Of a stretch of DNA of 64,000 bases, positions 17,725 through 25,597 are shown one piece after another. The stretch is taken from contig JAPYPR010000003.1 in NCBI GenBank assembly GCA_029937545.1, forward strand, positions 62,001-126,000, in the 5' to 3' direction. The position numbers were made by a program, and so were the translations under genes. The stretch comes from Erythrobacter sp. (GTDB taxonomy: Bacteria > Pseudomonadota > Alphaproteobacteria > Sphingomonadales > Sphingomonadaceae). The notes beneath the pieces were generated by a model, which was not told the DNA's origin, searched no databases, and worked only from the letters and a program-made list of their open reading frames with translations. Each line of letters opens with the position of its first letter. Positions within the stretch are counted from its first letter, which is position 1.

Positions 17725-18263
17725 GCGGCGGCCCTTTCGGTCGCTGAGCGATGGACCGCAAGGAAAATGTCGAACACGCGGCGCGCACCCCGAATGGCGT
17801 GCTGGTGTGTCGCATCGTCCATCGGTACTTCGATGCGCGGGCGGAACTCGGTCCAGTAGCGCGGCATTGCTTCGTCGCCGAGAAAGTGATCGGCGCCGCG
17901 TAGCCCGGCCTTGCGGCGCTGGTGGAGCAGAGCCCGATTGCCGAGCGAGGAACCTGCCAGCGTCCATGCGATGCCCCAGGCTTCACGCGGGTCCTCCGCA
18001 TCGAAGGTCGGCAAATTGCAGTCCGGCTGAACGCCGAGTTCGTGCAGATCCTCGCGGATCAACGCAGTCTGCATCGGCGGAACGGGGTCGGTCACATGCG
18101 CTGCCAGCCAGCTTTCGACCGGGGCGCGCACGGCATACTGGATACGCAGGAATTGCCCATAGTGCGAGCCTTCGGCCAGGGGGGACAATTTCGAATCGAG
18201 CGCGTCGTGCCTCGCGCGGGTAGCGGCATTCAGATCGGTGCGGAGCGTGTTTCGCTCGGTCAT
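17721..18263 (-). CDS. bphO: Biliverdin-producing heme oxygenase
   Basis: 180 residues of the bacterial heme oxygenase fold. The proximal heme ligand region is ATRARHDALDSKL (His about 19), and the distal-helix motif appears as AGSSLGNRAL (about 103-112, canonical GSxLG). Heme is opened to biliverdin, iron and CO; biliverdin is the chromophore for the phytochrome encoded directly downstream with a 4-nt overlap. It is the first gene of the pair. A GGAAC-N16-GGTT motif 95-120 bp upstream could place the operon under EcfG control. Confidence 0.9.
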   Translation of the reverse strand: MTERNTLRTDLNAATRARHDALDSKLSPLAEGSHYGQFLRIQYAVRAPVESWLAAHVTDPVPPMQTALIREDLHELGVQPDCNLPTFDAEDPREAWGIAWTLAGSSLGNRALLHQRRKAGLRGADHFLGDEAMPRYWTEFRPRIEVPMDDATHQHAIRGARRVFDIFLAVHRSATERAAA

Positions 18264-18357
18264 ATAACGGCTGAGTCCCCCAAAAAATCGGACTTATCCC
18301 TCCGCGACGGCCTAACCCGCCTGCGGCGCGGGATGGGGGATCTTGCCGATGTGAAAC

Positions 18358-18382
18358 AACCGCGCAGGGAGGCTTGGGTTCC
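18358..18382 (-). promoter_or_regulatory. Near-consensus EcfG promoter upstream of bphO
   Basis: Reading leftward: GGAAC (18382-18378), 16-bp spacer, GGTT (18361-18358). It differs from the exact nepR and phyR motifs by one base at the start of the -10 element. It lies about 95 bp before the bphO start. Confidence 0.4.
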
Positions 18383-18409
18383 TCAATGTCGGCAGTTTTC
18401 CGACGGCCG

Positions 18410-18721
18410 TCAGTCTCCGCTCTTGTCGGCCAACATGCGCTGGCCCTGGCTGGCGATGGCCTTGGCGACCATCGGCTCCACGAAGGAGAGTGCCGGGGGC
18501 AGGTTCACTTCGAAAACGACCTGGTTTTCCTCGATCAGAACCTTGCCGTCCACGCGCTGCCCCATGGTCGAAACCGACAGGTTCATGCAGTCCTCGTCCG
18601 GCCAGCTGGTTTCCACCTCGGCCATGCCGCCGGGGACGAATTCGCGAATCTTGTGCGAGCGCGATTTGAGGCGGTTGCGGACGGTGTCCTTCGGCAGGTC
18701 GTGGGCAATCGGAACGCGCAT
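18410..18721 (-). CDS. Polyhydroxyalkanoic acid system family protein
   Basis: 103 residues, matching the small PHA granule-associated family (TIGR02610-like): the pattern xxxxxDLPKDTVRNRLKSR near the start and EENQVVFEVNLPPALSFVE in the middle. Members occur in PHA producers, but their exact role is not settled. The genome makes PHA, as shown by phaC and a phasin gene 25 kb away. The start overlaps the stop of the XpaC gene by one base, so it is the last gene of a TelA-XpaC-PHA protein operon, an unusual association. Confidence 0.7.
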   Translation of the reverse strand: MRVPIAHDLPKDTVRNRLKSRSHKIREFVPGGMAEVETSWPDEDCMNLSVSTMGQRVDGKVLIEENQVVFEVNLPPALSFVEPMVAKAIASQGQRMLADKSGD

Positions 18722-19479
18722 CAGCTATTGTCCTCCAGTTGCGGGCTGGTCTCGGTGCCGGCGCCGAATTTGTAATCGAGATAACGATGCTTGATCGCCA
18801 GGTCGTCGAGCGAACCTTCGGCGAGCTGGCGGGTGATCGAATCGATCTCGCCGCTGATCTTGCCGAGGCTGTCGGTAAGCTGCTCGTCGGGCGTGATCCC
18901 GGCGCGCTTCTCGGTGCGAAGGTGCGCCGGTATCTTGCGGTAGCTGTCGATCATCTCCGGCAATTGCTCGCCGATCAGACTGCGGACCTCGCGCGCCTTG
19001 GGATGGTTCGGGTCCACACCCTCGAGCTGGAGTCCCAGCGCATCGAGCTGCACGCCCATGTCGTTGACGATAGTCGCGGCCGGCGGGGGCAGGGCGGGGC
19101 GCTGGGCTTCCAGCCATAGTTCGGTGCGGCCGACCATCTGCTGGACGTTGCCCTTGTTAATGTCCGCACGTCGCGGGGTCTTCACCTTCGGAAAGCTGGA
19201 AAACAGCGCAACTGCAACTGCGGTGGCAACCACGACAGCCATGACGCCCCAGAATCCGATACCGCTGAACAGGGCGCCGGCAATTCCTGCACCCAGCCAG
19301 ATGGCGAAGACCGCCAGCACGATATTGCGCACCCGCAGCCACAGGTTCTTCTGCTTCAGCTTGGCCGACCCTTCGCCGATGGATGGCGCACGGCGATGTC
19401 GGCCGCCCGCGCGATTGTCGTCGCGCAGGATGCGGCCCTGTTCGATCAGGCGCTCGCTATCGCGGGTGAGGTCGTTCAC
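18721..19479 (-). CDS. XpaC family membrane protein (5-bromo-4-chloroindolyl phosphate hydrolysis protein)
   Basis: 252 residues. A basic N-terminus is followed by two adjacent membrane helices (about 50-70 and 72-94), then a long helical cytosolic domain (about 110-240). This is the XpaC arrangement. XpaC proteins are regularly encoded next to TelA, as here (10-bp gap), and the pair is linked to resistance to tellurite and cell-envelope stress; the molecular function is unknown. The start is GTG at 19479; no ATG precedes the membrane hairpin in frame. Confidence 0.75.
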   Translation of the reverse strand: MNDLTRDSERLIEQGRILRDDNRAGGRHRRAPSIGEGSAKLKQKNLWLRVRNIVLAVFAIWLGAGIAGALFSGIGFWGVMAVVVATAVAVALFSSFPKVKTPRRADINKGNVQQMVGRTELWLEAQRPALPPPAATIVNDMGVQLDALGLQLEGVDPNHPKAREVRSLIGEQLPEMIDSYRKIPAHLRTEKRAGITPDEQLTDSLGKISGEIDSITRQLAEGSLDDLAIKHRYLDYKFGAGTETSPQLEDNS

Positions 19480-19489
19480 GTGTCCGGCC

Positions 19490-20704
19490 TCAGTTCTCGA
19501 TGCTCAACAGGCCGGAGTCGGCCACCTGCGCCTGCGCCTGCGCCTGGCCCTCGGCGCGGGCGATATAGCCCTTCGACTTCTCGACCTCCTGCCCCAGCAG
19601 CGTGACGGTCTGCTTCATCGAATCAAGCGCGCGGATCTTGAATTCGTCCACCTCGTCCATCGTGTCGTAAATATTCTGGAAGGCGCGCTGCAGCGTTTCA
19701 AGCGGGATGGTGCTGGCGGCGGCCTGCTCGTGGATCTTGCCGGTCTGGTCGCGCAGCATCGTGCTGGTGCTGTCGATGATCCCGGCAGTCGTGTCGTTCA
19801 GCGCGGTGATCTGGCCGAGCACGAGGCGCTGGTTGGTCATCGCCTCCGCCACCGTAACCGCTGTCCGCAGCGCGCCGACGGTGGTGGTGCTGGCGCGGTC
19901 GACGCCTTTCACCAGCTCGACATTGTTCTTCTTCACGAGGTCGAGCGCGAGATAGCCCTGCACGCTCACCGCCATTTGCGTCAGCAGATCCTGCGTGCGC
20001 TGGCGGACATAGAACAGCGCGGTTTCGCGCACCGCCTTGGCCTTGGCCGGATCGGTCGCGTCGAGTTCAGCGGCCTTTTCCTCCAGCTTGGCGTCGAGCG
20101 TGTTGGAGATGTGGATCATCTGCTCCAGATTGCCCATCGCCTCCCACAGCTTCTGCCGTTCGACGTCGATCGCGGCATTGTCCATGATCAGCTCATCCTT
20201 GCCGCTGGCGAGGTTGGAGAGGATCGACTGGATGTGCGTCTGCGCGCTCTGGTAGCTGCGGAAGTAATTGGTCAGCTTGTTGCCGAAGGGAATGATACCG
20301 AGGATCTTGCGCGGACCCGACAGCTTGCCCCGCTTGCCCGGGTCGAGGTCTTCCACCACGCGGCGCAGTTCGGCCAGATTGGCGCCGACGCCTTCGTCCC
20401 TGTCCATCGCACGCACGGGTCGGTCGAGGAAACGGTTGGACATGCCGGCTGCCGCCATGATTTCCTTGCGGCCCATGTTGGTCAGCTGGTCCACCTTCTT
20501 GCCGAACTCAGGCGAATTGGCGTCGGCGGAGATCAAATCCTGCACAAAACCGTCGACCTTGGTTTCCAGCTTGCTCTTGGTCTCTTCCGACACGGGGACG
20601 AGGCCGGCTGCCTTTTCGGGCGCGACCTGCGGCACCGGATCGGGCGGCGTCAGGTCGAATTCGGTCACAGTGGCAGTCGCGGTTTGCGTCTTGCTGTCGC
20701 TCAT
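19490..20704 (-). CDS. telA: Toxic anion resistance protein TelA
   Basis: 404 residues of the TelA (KlaA-like) family, almost entirely alpha-helical and charged, with the conserved stretches NRFLDRPVRAMD, ILGIIPFGNKLTNYFRSYQSAQTHIQSIL and LYFVRQRTQDLLTQ-like segments in the central coiled region. No membrane helix or signal is present, so it is cytosolic or peripherally bound, probably to its XpaC neighbour. Family members confer resistance to tellurite and some envelope-active compounds by an unknown mechanism. It is the first gene of a three-gene leftward operon. ATG at 20704 is the only sensible start. Confidence 0.88.
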   Translation of the reverse strand: MSDSKTQTATATVTEFDLTPPDPVPQVAPEKAAGLVPVSEETKSKLETKVDGFVQDLISADANSPEFGKKVDQLTNMGRKEIMAAAGMSNRFLDRPVRAMDRDEGVGANLAELRRVVEDLDPGKRGKLSGPRKILGIIPFGNKLTNYFRSYQSAQTHIQSILSNLASGKDELIMDNAAIDVERQKLWEAMGNLEQMIHISNTLDAKLEEKAAELDATDPAKAKAVRETALFYVRQRTQDLLTQMAVSVQGYLALDLVKKNNVELVKGVDRASTTTVGALRTAVTVAEAMTNQRLVLGQITALNDTTAGIIDSTSTMLRDQTGKIHEQAAASTIPLETLQRAFQNIYDTMDEVDEFKIRALDSMKQTVTLLGQEVEKSKGYIARAEGQAQAQAQVADSGLLSIEN

Positions 20705-20854
20705 GGTCGCGCGGGTCTCCCGGTTACAGGCGCTGATGTCTCTCCACCTGTATTAGGATCGTAAGACACGATCTTCAAGACGGCATCGCAATCCTGCGCG
20801 CGCTCTGCCGCTTTCGGCAAGCATTTTCGGCGGTAGTCGTCCCGGCAGGGTTCG

Positions 20855-22588
20855 TCAGGCGGCGAGGTCCAGTGGCTGGATTTCGCCCGACAGGTAGAGC
20901 CGCTTCGCCTTGGCGCGGCTGAGCTTGCCGGAACTGGTACGCGGCAGCGTGCGCGGGGGGACCAGTTCGACCACGCAGCTCATGCCGGTCACGCCGCGAA
21001 CCTTGTCGGCGATCTGGTCGCGCAGCTTGATGCGCTCTTCCGGCTCGGACACACGGCAGTGGACCAGCACGGCGGGGGCTTCCTCGCCATTGTCGGTATC
21101 GACCGAGAAAGCGGCGATATCGCCGTGGTTGAAGCCGGGCAGCTGCTCCACCGCCCACTCGATATCCTGCGGCCAGAGGTTCTTGCCGTTAATGATGATC
21201 ATGTCCTTCGCCCGGCCGACGATGAACAGATAGCCATCGGCCATGTACCCCATGTCCCCGGTATCGAGCCAGCCGTCGATCAGGCATTCCTGCGTCGCTT
21301 CCTCGTTGCGGAAATAGGAGTGCATCACGCTCTTGCCCCGGCACCAGACCTTGCCGATCTGGTGGTCGCCCTTGGCCGCGCCTTTCTCGTCGCGGATTTC
21401 CACGTCCATGCCGGGGATCGGCTTTCCGCAATTGACGATGGCGCGGTAACGCGCGGGCTTAGACAGGTCGCGCGGGCGGCCCGACAGGCGCTCTTCCTCG
21501 ACCAGTTCGACCCTTATACCTTCTCCCGGGGGCATGACCGTCACCGCCAATGTCGCTTCGGCAAGGCCGTAGCTTGGGTTGAAGGCGCTGGCTTTGAAAC
21601 CCGCTTCGGCAAAGGCATTGACGAAATTCTGCATCACGTCGGGCCGGATCATGTCCGCGCCATTGCCAGCGACCCGCCAGCGCGACAGGTCGAACCGGTC
21701 GCCGACATTGCTCTGGCTGGAAATGCGCCGCGCGCAGATGTCGTAGCCGAAGGTGGGCGAGTAACTGAGCGTGCTGCCCTGGTTGCGGCTGATGAGATCG
21801 AGCCACGCCAACGGACGGCGCGCGAAATGCTCGGTCTTGAGATAGTCGATCGAAGCCTGGTTCGCGATCACCGACAGGAAGCAGCCGACGAGCCCCATGT
21901 CGTGATACCATGGCAGCCAGCTGACCACGCGGTCGTTGCCGCGGAAATCCATCGAGATGGAATGGCCCTGAAGGTTGTGCAGCAGCGCTTCATGCGTCAC
22001 CGCAACGCCGGTCGGGAAGCGGGTCGAGCCGGAGGAGTATTGCAGGTAGCAGATGTCCTCGGGGCGCGCCTCGGGCAGATCGCATTCGGGATCGGGCCGC
22101 AGCGCGAAGTCTTCCCAGCTCTGCCCCTCGCAGCCCTGCCGTTCGGCAGCCGCGGCGCCCATCTCGGCGATCTCACCGGGGTAGATCAGGATTTTCGGAT
22201 CGCTGCTGTCCAGCTGCACGGCAAGCTGGTCGATATACCCTTCCTTGCCGCCGAAGCCGGTCGGCAGCGGCAGCGGCACGGGCCAGGCCCCGGCGTAGAC
22301 GCAGCCGCAGAACAGCGCGGCGAATTCGGCGCAGGTTTCCGCGACCAGCGCCACGCGGTCGTCCTTGCCGATCCCGGCGGCGACCAGCTGACGCGCGACC
22401 TTGAGCGCGTCTTCGCGCATGTCGGCATAGCTGTAGACCCGCTGCAATGTGCCGCGCATGTCGTGGAAATTCATGCCTTTCGCGCTCTTGGCGGCATAGT
22501 CCACCGCCTCGGTAAAGGTCGCGAAATCGGAACGGCGACGGGGTAGGTCGCAATCGTTCGGCGTCGGCGTCAATACGGCGTCGGTCAT
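20855..22588 (-). CDS. Fatty acyl-AMP ligase / acyl-CoA synthetase
   Basis: 577 residues of the adenylate-forming superfamily. The P-loop-like A3 motif is LQYSSGSTRFPTGV (about 168-181), the A5 motif NPSYGLAEAT (about 316), A7 GWLDTGDMGY (about 433) and A8 FIVGRAKDMIIINGKN (about 446). The signature and the insertion-type spacing after A7 resemble stand-alone fatty acyl-AMP ligases, which load acyl chains onto carrier proteins, but the CoA-ligase activity cannot be excluded from sequence alone. No carrier protein or polyketide synthase is adjacent. ATG at 22588 begins the conserved N-terminus. Confidence 0.82.
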   Translation of the reverse strand: MTDAVLTPTPNDCDLPRRRSDFATFTEAVDYAAKSAKGMNFHDMRGTLQRVYSYADMREDALKVARQLVAAGIGKDDRVALVAETCAEFAALFCGCVYAGAWPVPLPLPTGFGGKEGYIDQLAVQLDSSDPKILIYPGEIAEMGAAAAERQGCEGQSWEDFALRPDPECDLPEARPEDICYLQYSSGSTRFPTGVAVTHEALLHNLQGHSISMDFRGNDRVVSWLPWYHDMGLVGCFLSVIANQASIDYLKTEHFARRPLAWLDLISRNQGSTLSYSPTFGYDICARRISSQSNVGDRFDLSRWRVAGNGADMIRPDVMQNFVNAFAEAGFKASAFNPSYGLAEATLAVTVMPPGEGIRVELVEEERLSGRPRDLSKPARYRAIVNCGKPIPGMDVEIRDEKGAAKGDHQIGKVWCRGKSVMHSYFRNEEATQECLIDGWLDTGDMGYMADGYLFIVGRAKDMIIINGKNLWPQDIEWAVEQLPGFNHGDIAAFSVDTDNGEEAPAVLVHCRVSEPEERIKLRDQIADKVRGVTGMSCVVELVPPRTLPRTSSGKLSRAKAKRLYLSGEIQPLDLAA

Positions 22589-22721
22589 AATTGTGTAGCG
22601 ATACCCGTGGATTGCGTAGGCGCCCGAGGCCACCCTCATGATTCCCAAAAAGCGCCCGTCTTGGTGCGGACGCTTGCACAGCCTTTCCCATTTCATGGGG
22701 ACTGTGGCAGGAATATGGCCG

Positions 22722-23303
22722 ATGACCGATGCAGACGCAACGTCCCGGCGCAGAAAGCGCACGCCTAAACCCCTCGACGCAGGCCGTCTGGAGGAGCTGG
22801 CGCTGGCTTATGTCGCGCGGTTTTCCACCAGCGCAGGCAAGCTGCGGGCCTATCTGAAACGCAAACTGCGTGAGCGGGGCTGGGATGGCGATAGCGAGCC
22901 GCCGCTGGAGCGGATCGTCACCCGCTTTGTGGAAAAAGGCTATGTCGACGATGCGGCATACGGGCGCGCCAAGGCGCAGGGCCTACTTGCCAGGGGCTAT
23001 GGCGGCAGGCGGGTCGAACAGGCGCTGCGTGCAGCCGAGATCGGGGAAGAGGTGCGCAGCAAGCTTGCGCCCGACGAAGCCGAGCGGCGCGCGGCGATCG
23101 TCGCCCTTGCGCGGCGGCGCAGGTTCGGCCCTTATGGCGAACCGCCGCCCACAGATGCGGAGGCCGCTCACAAACTGCGTGAAAAGCGGCTTGCCGCGCT
23201 GCTGCGTGCAGGCCATGATTTCGACGCGGCGCGGCGCGTGCTGGAGGCCGCGACAATCGAGGAGCTTGAAGAATGGGTCGCGGAAGCAGCGCAGGACGAT
23301 TGA
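22722..23303 (+). CDS. recX: RecX family regulatory protein
   Basis: 193 residues with the three-helix repeats of RecX: ALAYVARFSTSAGKLRAYL near the start, VTRFVEKGYVDDAAYGRAKA in the middle (the most conserved RecX block) and two later helical repeats. RecX binds RecA filaments and limits their activity. The recA gene is not adjacent. ATG at 22722 is chosen over upstream in-frame codons because it leaves a short basic leader. It is coupled by ATGA to the DUF192 lipoprotein gene. Confidence 0.85.
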   Translation: MTDADATSRRRKRTPKPLDAGRLEELALAYVARFSTSAGKLRAYLKRKLRERGWDGDSEPPLERIVTRFVEKGYVDDAAYGRAKAQGLLARGYGGRRVEQALRAAEIGEEVRSKLAPDEAERRAAIVALARRRRFGPYGEPPPTDAEAAHKLREKRLAALLRAGHDFDAARRVLEAATIEELEEWVAEAAQDD

Positions 23304-23788
23304 TGGCGCGTGGCTTGGAAGGGCTCGCCGCGGCACTGCTCGTCGCCTGTTCGGCGCAACCGGCAGCAGAAGCCGGACCTTCGGCGGAGGTCGCGGCCGA
23401 GACGACGCATCCCGTGTCCGGCCTCGAAATCATCCCGCTAACCGTCACCGGCGCCTCGGGCACGCATCGGTTCGATGTCGAGCTTGCCGACACGCCCGAA
23501 GCGCAGCGTCGTGGACTGATGTTCCGCACTGAGTTGCCGGACGGTGCGGGGATGATCTTCCCCTATGACGGGACGACGGCGCAAAGCTTCTGGATGAAGA
23601 ACACGCCGCTGCCGCTCGACATCATCTTCATCGGGCCGGATGGGCGGATCAGCAATATCGCCGCGATGGCCGAGCCCTATTCGCTCGAATCGGTCTACTC
23701 GGTCGGCCCGGTACTCGGTGTGCTGGAGCTGCGCGGCGGCCTTGCGGCCGAGCTTGGGATTGAGCCCGGCCACAAGGTGGACTGGTGA
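23303..23788 (+). CDS. DUF192 (UPF0127) lipoprotein
   Basis: 161 residues. A lipoprotein signal with lipobox LVAC (Cys16) is followed by the DUF192 fold (about 45-160): FDVELADTPEAQRRGLMFR, then the hallmark GMIFPYD...SFWMKNTPLPLDIIFI. The protein should be anchored to a membrane facing the periplasm. The family is widespread, and its function is not known. It starts in the stop codon of recX, and the NDUFA12 gene follows after 60 bp. Confidence 0.9.
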   Translation: MARGLEGLAAALLVACSAQPAAEAGPSAEVAAETTHPVSGLEIIPLTVTGASGTHRFDVELADTPEAQRRGLMFRTELPDGAGMIFPYDGTTAQSFWMKNTPLPLDIIFIGPDGRISNIAAMAEPYSLESVYSVGPVLGVLELRGGLAAELGIEPGHKVDW

Positions 23789-23848
23789 TAGCGAATTCGC
23801 GCAAGCGGGCGCTTCCCTCCCGCGTGCGATTGCGCTAATCGCGCCGCC

Positions 23849-24247
23849 ATGAGCTTTCTCGGCAAGATCTTCACCTGGTGGAACGGCGCCACCATCGGCA
23901 CCATGCTGTGGTCTTCGCGCAATGGCGAGCATGTCGGCACCGATGCGCAGGGCAATGCCTATTACCGCTCGAAAAAGCGCGGCGAAGGCCAGCGTGAGCG
24001 GCGCTGGGTGATCTACGAAGGCAATAATGACGCCAGCCGCATCCCGGCCGAATGGCATGGCTGGCTGCACGGCGCGGGCGAAGATGTGCCCGAAAGCTTC
24101 CTGCCGCCCCCGCGCATCTGGGAAGCCGACTATACGCCGAACGCGACCGGCACGGCCGGGGCTTATCGCCCCGCCGGCGCGCTCGAACGCGGCGGCAAAC
24201 GCGCGCGCGCGGTGGGAGATTACGAAGCTTGGTCGCCGGACGCGTGA
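23849..24247 (+). CDS. NADH:ubiquinone oxidoreductase subunit NDUFA12 family protein
   Basis: 132 residues of the NDUFA12/B17.2 family, an accessory complex I subunit shared by mitochondria and alphaproteobacteria. Diagnostic pieces are the N-terminal FTWWNGATIGTMLW, the GTDAQGNAYYRSKK segment, RRWVIYEG and the IPAEWHGWLHG motif. It acts on the matrix/cytosolic side of the complex. It is encoded far from the nuo operon, as is usual, and lies just 2 bp upstream of the DUF2155 gene. Confidence 0.92.
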   Translation: MSFLGKIFTWWNGATIGTMLWSSRNGEHVGTDAQGNAYYRSKKRGEGQRERRWVIYEGNNDASRIPAEWHGWLHGAGEDVPESFLPPPRIWEADYTPNATGTAGAYRPAGALERGGKRARAVGDYEAWSPDA

Positions 24248-24249
24248 GC

Positions 24250-24762
24250 ATGCGCGGGGCACTCGCCCTCATCGGCACAATGGCGCTGGTCGCAGGCTGT
24301 TCGGACGAGGTGCCGGAAACGCCTGCGAGGCAGGAAACCGAAATCCCGGAAGATCTGCAGCAAGCTGACATGCCTGAGGTTCCGGCCGACGAGGCTGGCA
24401 TCGGCACGCCCATGGCAGAGCGGGTCGCCACCATCGGCCTCCTCAACAAGCGCAACAACGTCAGCCAGGAGCTGGAACTTTCGCCCGGCGAGCAGCGGCG
24501 CGCCGGCGATGTGATCGTGCGGCTGCAGGCCTGCGAACGCACCGCGCCGTGGGAGATGCCGAAGGAAACCGGCGCCTTCGTCCAGGTGCTGGTGCGGCAG
24601 CGCGGCAGCGAGGACCAGTTCGCTCGCATCTTCTCAGGCTGGCTGTTCAAGAACTCGCCCAGCCTGAACGTCGTCGAACACCCGATCTACGACGTCTGGG
24701 TCAAGGATTGCGCGATGAGCTTCCCGGGCGAAGAAGCCTCGGACGAGGCGGCTTCCGAATAG
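24250..24762 (+). CDS. DUF2155 domain lipoprotein
   Basis: 170 residues. The signal peptide ends in a lipobox LVAGC (Cys17), followed by an acidic Pro/Glu-rich linker to about residue 55, then the DUF2155 domain: LNKRNNVSQELELSPGE, LQACERTAPWEMP and FSGWLFKNSPSLNVVEHPIYDVWVKDC. The domain is alphaproteobacterial and of unknown function, located in the periplasm. It follows NDUFA12 with 2 bp between and converges with aat, sharing 76 bp of coding sequence at the 3' ends. Confidence 0.85.
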   Translation: MRGALALIGTMALVAGCSDEVPETPARQETEIPEDLQQADMPEVPADEAGIGTPMAERVATIGLLNKRNNVSQELELSPGEQRRAGDVIVRLQACERTAPWEMPKETGAFVQVLVRQRGSEDQFARIFSGWLFKNSPSLNVVEHPIYDVWVKDCAMSFPGEEASDEAASE

Positions 24763-25418
24763 AACCGGATCGCCGCCGGGATCGTCATCTCGGGCGATCC
24801 CATGGCTCCCGACAGCAGGTCGAGATAGCCTGCTTGCGGCAGCGCCACCGCGCCCAGGCTCGCAAGATGCTCGGTCATGAACTGGCAGTCGAGCAGCCGA
24901 TGACCCGCCTTCCGCATCGCGGCGACCAGCCAGGCCAGCGCCACCTTGCTTGCATCCGTCCGGCGGCTGAACATGCTTTCCCCGCAAAACACCTGGTCGA
25001 AGGCGACGCCGTAGAGCCCGCCCGCCAGTTCACCGTCCTGCCAGCATTCGATCGAATGCGCATGACCGGCGCGGTGAAGCGCGAGATAGCTTGCCTCGAT
25101 GCGATGGCTGATCCAGCTTTCCGCATGCTCTTCGCGCGGCTCGGCACAGGCGGCGATAACCTCGCCGAAGGCGCGGTCGCAAGTCACCTCGAAGCGGCCC
25201 TGCCGGAGCGTCTTGCGCAGGCTGCCGGATAGGCGAAACCCGTCCAGCGGGATGATCGCCCGCTCGCGCGGTTCGACCCAATAGACCTCCGGATCGCTGC
25301 GATGGTCGGCCATGGGAAACACGCCCGCACGATAGGCGCGCAGCAACAGGTCGACGGGAATCACTTGGGAAGTGGGGGCGTGCATCGCCAGCCGTTCTAT
25401 CAGCTCGTCGCCACGCAT
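24687..25418 (-). CDS. aat: Leucyl/phenylalanyl-tRNA-protein transferase
   Basis: 243 residues. The family motifs are clear: LLRAYRAGVFPMA near the start, YWVEPRERAIIPLDGFRLS, the substrate-pocket ESWISHRIEASYLALHRAGHAHSIECW, GGLYGVAFDQVFCGESMFS and LLDCQFMTEHLASLGA. The enzyme adds Leu or Phe to proteins with N-terminal Arg or Lys, marking them for ClpAPS; clpS is also in this window at 43.4 kb. The C-terminal tail is longer than in E. coli and overlaps the convergent DUF2155 gene. Confidence 0.95.
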   Translation of the reverse strand: MRGDELIERLAMHAPTSQVIPVDLLLRAYRAGVFPMADHRSDPEVYWVEPRERAIIPLDGFRLSGSLRKTLRQGRFEVTCDRAFGEVIAACAEPREEHAESWISHRIEASYLALHRAGHAHSIECWQDGELAGGLYGVAFDQVFCGESMFSRRTDASKVALAWLVAAMRKAGHRLLDCQFMTEHLASLGAVALPQAGYLDLLSGAMGSPEMTIPAAIRFYSEAASSEASSPGKLIAQSLTQTS

Positions 25419-25470
25419 GATATGCGCCTTGCTATTCGCGCAGCCCCATACTAGAGCGCCCCGTCGCTGC

Positions 25471-25546
25471 AGGGGTGTAGCTCAGCTGGTAGAGCATCGG
25501 TCTCCAAAACCGAGGGCCACGGGTTCGAATCCTGTCACCCCTGCCA
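25471..25546 (+). tRNA. tRNA-Trp (CCA anticodon)
   Basis: Cloverleaf with acceptor AGGGGTG/CACCCCT, D-arm GTAGCTCAG..., anticodon stem TCGGT/ACCGA enclosing CTCCAAA (anticodon at 25504-25506), T-arm GGTTCGAATCC and an encoded 3' CCA. Confidence 0.97.
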
Positions 25547-25597
25547 TTTCCTTTTCCTCACTTGTCCAGCGCCCCGCCGCGCCCTATCGCGCCGCGC

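Noticed and set aside
11516-18263. A photosynthesis gene cluster, suggested by the phytochrome
   Set aside because: No puf, puh, bch or crt gene is in the window; the phytochrome alone does not imply phototrophy.
18998-20764. A 588-codon open frame on the plus strand
   Set aside because: Antisense to XpaC and TelA, no recognisable motif, and it crosses two real genes and their spacer.
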